This document shows, in pieces, positions 6,225 through 10,671 of a DNA stretch of 10,671 nucleotides. Made by a program: the position numbers and the translations under genes. Source of the stretch: an uncultured Bacteroides sp. (GTDB lineage: Bacteria > Bacteroidota > Bacteroidia > Bacteroidales > Bacteroidaceae); the NCBI RefSeq assembly GCF_949298305.1, contig NZ_CASFWU010000089.1, forward strand, positions 1 to 10,671, in the 5' to 3' direction. The stretch's first letter is position 1. Every line of letters begins with the position of its first letter. The notes below the pieces were generated by a model that saw only the letters and a program-made list of their open reading frames with translations, did not search any database and was not told where the DNA came from.

Positions 6225-7970
6225 TCAGTAGCCCGGGTTCTGTTCCAGCACTGCGTCCGTATTGGCCTCGATGGCCGACTGCGGAATGGGCCACAGGTTG
6301 TACTTCTCCAGCATGCCCATGCCGTCGCCGTTGGTGGCGGGGTCGGCATAGTAGGGATTGCACTTTATGACGCGGTCGTAGAGCTTGCCCAGGCGCATCA
6401 GCGTCAGGCGGCGTTTCTCCTCCACGCCCAGCTCGCGCATCCGTTCGTCCAGGATGTAGTCCAGGTCCACCTGCTCCGCCTCCACGGGGCGGGCATGGGC
6501 GCGCTCCCTGACGGCGTTGATGTCTGCCGCCGCCAGTTCCTTCTCGCCCAGGTTCAGGTAGGCTTCGGCACGCAGCAGGTAGGTCTCGGCCAGGCGGAAC
6601 ATGTACTGGTCGGTGTAGGTGGTGCCGGCAATGCTCTTCAGCTCGTAGGTGGCGGCGTTGGCATACAGCTCGGCGGGATGGTTGTAGGGGGTGGTACACT
6701 TGGACGGGTAGGCGTAGAGGAAGCGGCCGGGGATGGTGGTGCTGCCGTCCTGCCCCACAATCAGGTTGGCGGGCGGGTTGTCCACGTCTATCGTGTCGAT
6801 GCCGAACTGCTCCCTGAAGGAGGGATTGTTCACGGCAAAGCGGCGCACGAAGTTGTGGTTGGCGTTGCGGATGTCGTTGTCGAAGTCGCTCTGCCAGATG
6901 GTGTGGCTGTAATGCTCTGTGGTAATGCCCCAGCCTATGCCACGGCCACCCGTATAGTCGCCCACGGGCCAGAGGAAGGGCGAATAGTCCTTGATGACGC
7001 CGTTCTGCTCCGTACGCAGTTTCACGTCGCGCACCATGGGCGCGCAGTGGCGCTCCAGCATGTAGTTGCCGTCCAGTTTCAGGTCGGCCGTGGAGCTGCC
7101 GCCGCCGGGCAGGTTGGTCTCGAACTGGATGACCCATACGCCCTCCGTATTGCCTGCGCCACGGTTCTGGTTGTTCATGCGGAAGAGGTCCCAGTAGACA
7201 TCACCCGGCGTCTCCGTGGCGCGCGAGCCGAAGCGTTCCTTCATCAGTGCCAGGGCGGGATTGCCGATGACCCGGGAAGCGGCATCGACGGCCTCGCGAT
7301 TGTCCCCCGTGGCCAGGTAGAGCTCTGCCAGCAGGTGGCAGGCAGCGGCAGAAGACACCTCGCCGTCCTTCACCGCCGCAATGTCCGGCAGGTGTTCGGC
7401 GGCATATTTCACGTCGTCCAGCGCCTGGGCCAGGGTCTCCTCCTTCGTGGCCCTCACAAAATCGGTCTTCGGGGCGGAAACCTCCTCCAGGGTGATGGGC
7501 ACTCCGCCGTAAAGGTAGGCCAGTGTGCGGTAGGCCAGCCCACGGAAGAAGCGGGCCTTGGCGGTGAACAACGTGCGGGTCTCTTCGGGGAAGGACGTGG
7601 CGCCCACCCGGCAGATGATGGCGTAGGCGTCGGCAATGAGCTTGTACAGGTAGTCCCAGTGCGCCTTGGGGATGTTGCCGGTGGGGTTGTAGGCGGCGGT
7701 CATGTTGCCGTGGCGGTTGGAGGTGCCGGGCTCGCCGTCGTAGAGCAGGTCGGTGCCGTAGATGTAGTCGAACGGTGTGTTCTCGTCCGCCCCATAGAAC
7801 TCCTTCCGGACGGAGTAGTAGAGGCCGTTGACGGCCATGTTGAAGTCGGCCTCGGTGATGTAGGAATTGTCTGAGCTCATGAAGTCCTCGGGCCTTTCTT
7901 TCAGGAATTCACTCTCGTTGCACGAGGCAAGGAGCAGACACAGCAGGATGTAAACGATATTCTTGTTCAT
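6225..7970 (-). CDS. SusD/RagB-family outer-membrane lipoprotein (581 aa)
   Basis: This is the surface glycan-binding lid of a SusCD importer. The N-terminus is a type II signal sequence ending LLAS-C17. NESE follows the cysteine, an acidic stretch typical of surface-exported Bacteroidetes lipoproteins. FLKERPEDFMSS with the following AVNGLY is the SusD-like N-terminal domain. Helical TPR-type repeats include AKARFFRGLAYRTLAYLYGG and AAACHLLAELYLATGDNREA. The C-terminal part has FRLAETYLLRAEAYLNLGE and the family ending ILDERMRELGVEEKRRLTLM, then WPIPQSAI near the C-terminus. The start is 7 nt after the susC-like stop, so the two are co-transcribed and probably translationally linked. The ligand cannot be read from the sequence; the GH115 gene behind it suggests a glucuronic-acid-decorated glycan. 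Confidence 0.97.
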   Translation of the reverse strand: MNKNIVYILLCLLLASCNESEFLKERPEDFMSSDNSYITEADFNMAVNGLYYSVRKEFYGADENTPFDYIYGTDLLYDGEPGTSNRHGNMTAAYNPTGNIPKAHWDYLYKLIADAYAIICRVGATSFPEETRTLFTAKARFFRGLAYRTLAYLYGGVPITLEEVSAPKTDFVRATKEETLAQALDDVKYAAEHLPDIAAVKDGEVSSAAACHLLAELYLATGDNREAVDAASRVIGNPALALMKERFGSRATETPGDVYWDLFRMNNQNRGAGNTEGVWVIQFETNLPGGGSSTADLKLDGNYMLERHCAPMVRDVKLRTEQNGVIKDYSPFLWPVGDYTGGRGIGWGITTEHYSHTIWQSDFDNDIRNANHNFVRRFAVNNPSFREQFGIDTIDVDNPPANLIVGQDGSTTIPGRFLYAYPSKCTTPYNHPAELYANAATYELKSIAGTTYTDQYMFRLAETYLLRAEAYLNLGEKELAAADINAVRERAHARPVEAEQVDLDYILDERMRELGVEEKRRLTLMRLGKLYDRVIKCNPYYADPATNGDGMGMLEKYNLWPIPQSAIEANTDAVLEQNPGY

Positions 7971-7977
7971 GGCATTA

Positions 7978-10671
7978 TTACAGGGTTAAGTTTAAACCAA
8001 AAGTGAAGCTTCGCAGTACGGGACGGCCGTAGTAGCCGCTGTTGGCCTCGGGGTCCCATCCTTTCCATTTCGTGACGGTGAACAGGTTCTTTCCGCTCAC
8101 ATACAGGCCCAGGCTTTCAATGCCCGTATGCTTCAGCCAGGCTTTGGGCAGGTCGTAGGACAGGTTGACGTCCTGCAGGCGGAGAAAGCTGCGGTCCTGG
8201 TAGGCGGTGGGGACAATGGCGCCGGCCGTCGTGGAGCGGGAGTAGGTGGCCCCGGGGTTGTTGGGCGACCAGTGGTCGGCGGCCAGCTCGGCGGGCATGT
8301 TCCAGCGGCGCGCGTTGGCGTCGCCTCGGTTCAGCGCGCTGGAGTTGGAGCCCAGGTAGCCGTCCTTTCCGCTCAGGACGGAGTTGAAGAAGAAGCTGAA
8401 CGTGAAGTTCTTGTACCTGAAGCGGTTCATCAGACCCATGCGGCAGGCAGGGTCCTGGTCGCCTATGACGACGCGGTCGTCCACGGTGATTTCGCCGTCG
8501 CCGTCCACGTCCCTGATTTTGTAATTGCCCGGATGATAGCCGGCGGGAATGTCGTCGTCCAGCTGGTAGATGCCGTCGATGATGTAGCCATAGATGGCCG
8601 AGGTCGATTCGCCGATGAACAGGTTGCTGGCCACCAGGTCGTCTTCCTTGCCGTCGCCGTCAGTGTCCTTGCCGAAGAGGGTGACAATCTCGTTGGAGTT
8701 GGACGAGATGTTGAACGTGGTACTCCACTCAAAGTCGCGGGTGCGGATGTTCTGCGAGGTCAGCGAGAGCTCCACGCCCCGGTTCTTGATTTCGCCGATG
8801 TTGGTGCTCACCGTCGAGAAGCCGGTGATGGTGGGGATGGCCATGTCGTAGAGCAGGTCGCGCGTCACGGTCCGGTAGGCCTCCAGCGAGCCGTAGAGGC
8901 GGTTGCCCAGCAGGTTGAAATCGATGCCGAAGTTGAAGCCCTCGGTCTTTTCCCACTTCAGGTCCTTGTTGGCCATTGAGCTGATTTGCTGGTAGATTTC
9001 GGTAGAGCCCCCGTCGCCGAACACGTAGCCGGGGTTGGTGTTTACCTGCGCAAGCGATTTGTAGCGGCTGGTCTGGTTGCCGCTGATGCCCCAGCCGCCC
9101 CTGATTTTCAGATAGTCCACCCAGGAGACGTTGAAGAAGTCCTCCTCGGAGAGCAGCCATCCCAGAGCCACCGAGGGGAAGACGGCGGTCTTGTTGTGCT
9201 CGGCAAAGCCCGAATAGCCGTCGCGGCGCACGGTGGCCGTCAGCAGGTAGCGGTTCTTGTATTTGTAGTTCAGGCGCACCATCTGGTAGAGCAGGGCCTC
9301 GCTCCAGGCATCGGAATTGGTGAACTGCTCCTTGCCCAGCTCCAGGCTGTTGTAGCCCAGCGTCAGCCGGGGGAAGTTCTGTGCCTTGGCCTCGGTGTAG
9401 TTCTGCTTCCGCTCGCTGGCTCCATAGAGGAAGGTGGCCCCGACGGAGTGGTCGCCGAACTCGCCGTTGTAGTTCAAGATGTTGTCCACCGTGTAGTCGT
9501 AATAAGAGGTGTGCTGCTTGTAGGCCTCGCCCGTCAGGCTGGCCCCGTAGGGATTGGCCTGGAAGTGCTCGTCAATGCGGTAGTTGTTTCCGTAGTTGAT
9601 ACGGTAGGTCAGTCCCTTGACGGGCAGCTTCACCTCGGCATAGAAGTTGGCGAAGAAGTAGTTGTGGCGCTCCTTGTCCACCACGTCCGAGCCCATGAAG
9701 GGATTGGTGTCCAGCGTGGCGAAGGGATAGGGAACCAGATCGCCGTTCTCGTCGTAGGGCTCAATCAGCGGGTTCTGCGTGAGCAGGGCCCAGTAGTTGG
9801 GTTCGGCCCCGTCCTGGTTGACGAAGGAGGCAAACGACTGTACACCCACCTTCAGCCACTTGAAGGGGTTGGCGTCCAGGTTGACGCGGATGCTGTTGCG
9901 GGCAAAGTCGTCGTTCAGGATGACGCCCCGCTGGTCGGTATTGGCATAGGAAATCAGGTAGGACATTGCTTCGCCACCGCCCGAGAGCGAAATCTTGTTC
10001 TCCCACATGGAGCCCGTCTGCGTGCCCTCGCTCCACCAGTCGTAGTCGTAGGGCGAGATGCCGTCGGGCTGCGTGTTGTCCAGCATCACCTTGTCGGGCA
10101 GGTAGTCCGCCAGGCGGAAGTCGGGGTTGGGCGTGGTATAGTCGGGGCCGATGTAGGCCTTGTCATACCAGAACTCGCGCGTGAACGAGAGGTATTCCTC
10201 GCGGTTCATCGGACGCAGGTCCCTGGTGGAATTGGACAAGGTGTAGGCCGACGAGAAGCTAACCTTGGCCTTCCCTGCCTTCCCCTTCTTGGTGGTGATG
10301 AGCAGGACGCCGTTGGCCGCCTGGGCTCCGTAGACGGCCGTTGCGCTGGCGTCCTTCAGCACGTCGATGGAGGCGATGTCGTTGGGGTTGATGGAAGACA
10401 GCGAGCTGGTGTAGATGATGCCGTCCAGCACAATCAGCACGCTCTTGTTGCCCGAGAGTGTGTTGGTGCCGCGGATGGAGAAGGAGGGCGTGCTGCCCGA
10501 GGAGGTCGTCTGCCCCACGTTCAGACCGGGCACGCTGCCCTGCAGGGACTGGAGCAGGTTGGAGTTGGGGGCCTTCTCAAAGTCCTTGATGTTGGCGCTC
10601 ACCACCGCTCCCGTCAGGTCGGACTTCTTCATGGAACCGTAGCCGACCACCACCACCTCGTCCAGCATCTG
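7978..10671 (-). CDS. SusC/RagA-family TonB-dependent transporter, 5' end missing
   Basis: This is the outer-membrane beta-barrel that imports glycan fragments with TonB energy, paired with the SusD-like lipoprotein. The visible 897 residues start at the TonB-box-like LDEVVVVGYG. The frame continues through the right edge (CAG before the first ATG), so the signal peptide and the usual carboxypeptidase-regulatory-like domain are outside, and the first ATG is not the start. The plug domain follows: LLQSLQGSVPGLNV, FSIRGTN, VLIVLDG, IDVLKDASATAVYGAQAANG and VLLITTKKG. The remainder is the SusC barrel, ending in LYVSGKNLFTVTKWKGWDPE and FGLNLTL. Two Asp-rich loops, DTDGDGKEDD (about 8639-8668) and DVDGDGEITVDD (8476-8511), look like calcium-binding loops; the second is common in the family. 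It is the first visible gene of the operon; its promoter and any regulator are to the right. Confidence 0.97.
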   Translation of the reverse strand, partial: QMLDEVVVVGYGSMKKSDLTGAVVSANIKDFEKAPNSNLLQSLQGSVPGLNVGQTTSSGSTPSFSIRGTNTLSGNKSVLIVLDGIIYTSSLSSINPNDIASIDVLKDASATAVYGAQAANGVLLITTKKGKAGKAKVSFSSAYTLSNSTRDLRPMNREEYLSFTREFWYDKAYIGPDYTTPNPDFRLADYLPDKVMLDNTQPDGISPYDYDWWSEGTQTGSMWENKISLSGGGEAMSYLISYANTDQRGVILNDDFARNSIRVNLDANPFKWLKVGVQSFASFVNQDGAEPNYWALLTQNPLIEPYDENGDLVPYPFATLDTNPFMGSDVVDKERHNYFFANFYAEVKLPVKGLTYRINYGNNYRIDEHFQANPYGASLTGEAYKQHTSYYDYTVDNILNYNGEFGDHSVGATFLYGASERKQNYTEAKAQNFPRLTLGYNSLELGKEQFTNSDAWSEALLYQMVRLNYKYKNRYLLTATVRRDGYSGFAEHNKTAVFPSVALGWLLSEEDFFNVSWVDYLKIRGGWGISGNQTSRYKSLAQVNTNPGYVFGDGGSTEIYQQISSMANKDLKWEKTEGFNFGIDFNLLGNRLYGSLEAYRTVTRDLLYDMAIPTITGFSTVSTNIGEIKNRGVELSLTSQNIRTRDFEWSTTFNISSNSNEIVTLFGKDTDGDGKEDDLVASNLFIGESTSAIYGYIIDGIYQLDDDIPAGYHPGNYKIRDVDGDGEITVDDRVVIGDQDPACRMGLMNRFRYKNFTFSFFFNSVLSGKDGYLGSNSSALNRGDANARRWNMPAELAADHWSPNNPGATYSRSTTAGAIVPTAYQDRSFLRLQDVNLSYDLPKAWLKHTGIESLGLYVSGKNLFTVTKWKGWDPEANSGYYGRPVLRSFTFGLNLTL

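Noticed and set aside
6176..6349. 58-residue N-terminal extension of the GH115 frame
   Set aside because: It overlaps the SusD coding region, is Pro/Thr/Arg-rich shadow sequence, and would bury the clear signal peptide that begins at 6175.
5832..7874. 680-codon + strand open frame opposite GH115 and SusD
   Set aside because: It crosses two real - strand genes and their gap, has low-complexity composition and no recognisable motif.
8128..8979. 283-codon + strand open frame inside the SusC gene
   Set aside because: It is an antisense shadow of the SusC barrel with Val/Gly/Asp-biased composition.
10666..10668. ATG near the right edge as the SusC start
   Set aside because: The frame stays open to the window edge, and the protein there begins at the TonB-box region, which in this family lies well inside the protein.

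Overview
The window looks like chromosomal DNA from a GC-rich member of the Bacteroidales (Bacteroidota). The evidence is a SusC/SusD outer-membrane pair, a Bacteroides-type promoter (TTTG, 21 bp, TATCTTTG), starts without a clear Shine-Dalgarno sequence, and a SusD lipobox followed by acidic residues. I cannot name a genus.

Layout from left to right. A GH20 beta-N-acetylhexosaminidase runs in from the left edge on the + strand and ends at 1549. The gap at 1550-1855 holds two hairpins, one of them an 18-bp bidirectional terminator, then a degenerate 22-bp tandem array with a perfect 23-bp inverted repeat. On the - strand lies a two-lobed GNAT-like acyltransferase (1856-2992) with a recognisable promoter at 3014-3046. 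The gap behind that promoter holds a clean six-unit 23-bp tandem array (3102-3239) and a 15-bp stem-loop. The rest of the window is a - strand operon, transcribed in the order susC-like (open at the right edge), susD-like, GH115 alpha-glucuronidase (ends at 3260).

The - strand operon is the end of a polysaccharide utilization locus. The SusC/SusD pair would bind and import an oligosaccharide. The periplasmic GH115 enzyme would remove glucuronic acid (or 4-O-methyl-glucuronic acid) side chains, most likely from a glucuronoxylan-type glycan. The locus probably extends beyond the right edge. The GH20 gene is convergent and separated by the GNAT gene, so it belongs to another unit concerned with GlcNAc- or GalNAc-containing glycans.

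The protein genes are ordinary for a gut-type Bacteroidales genome. The least explained structure is in the two gaps. Both - strand genes that end inside the window have a GC-rich hairpin 3-6 nt after the stop codon, and the distal arm of that hairpin lies in the first units of a 22-23-bp tandem array. I present this shared layout as an observation of unknown function, not as a demonstrated system.
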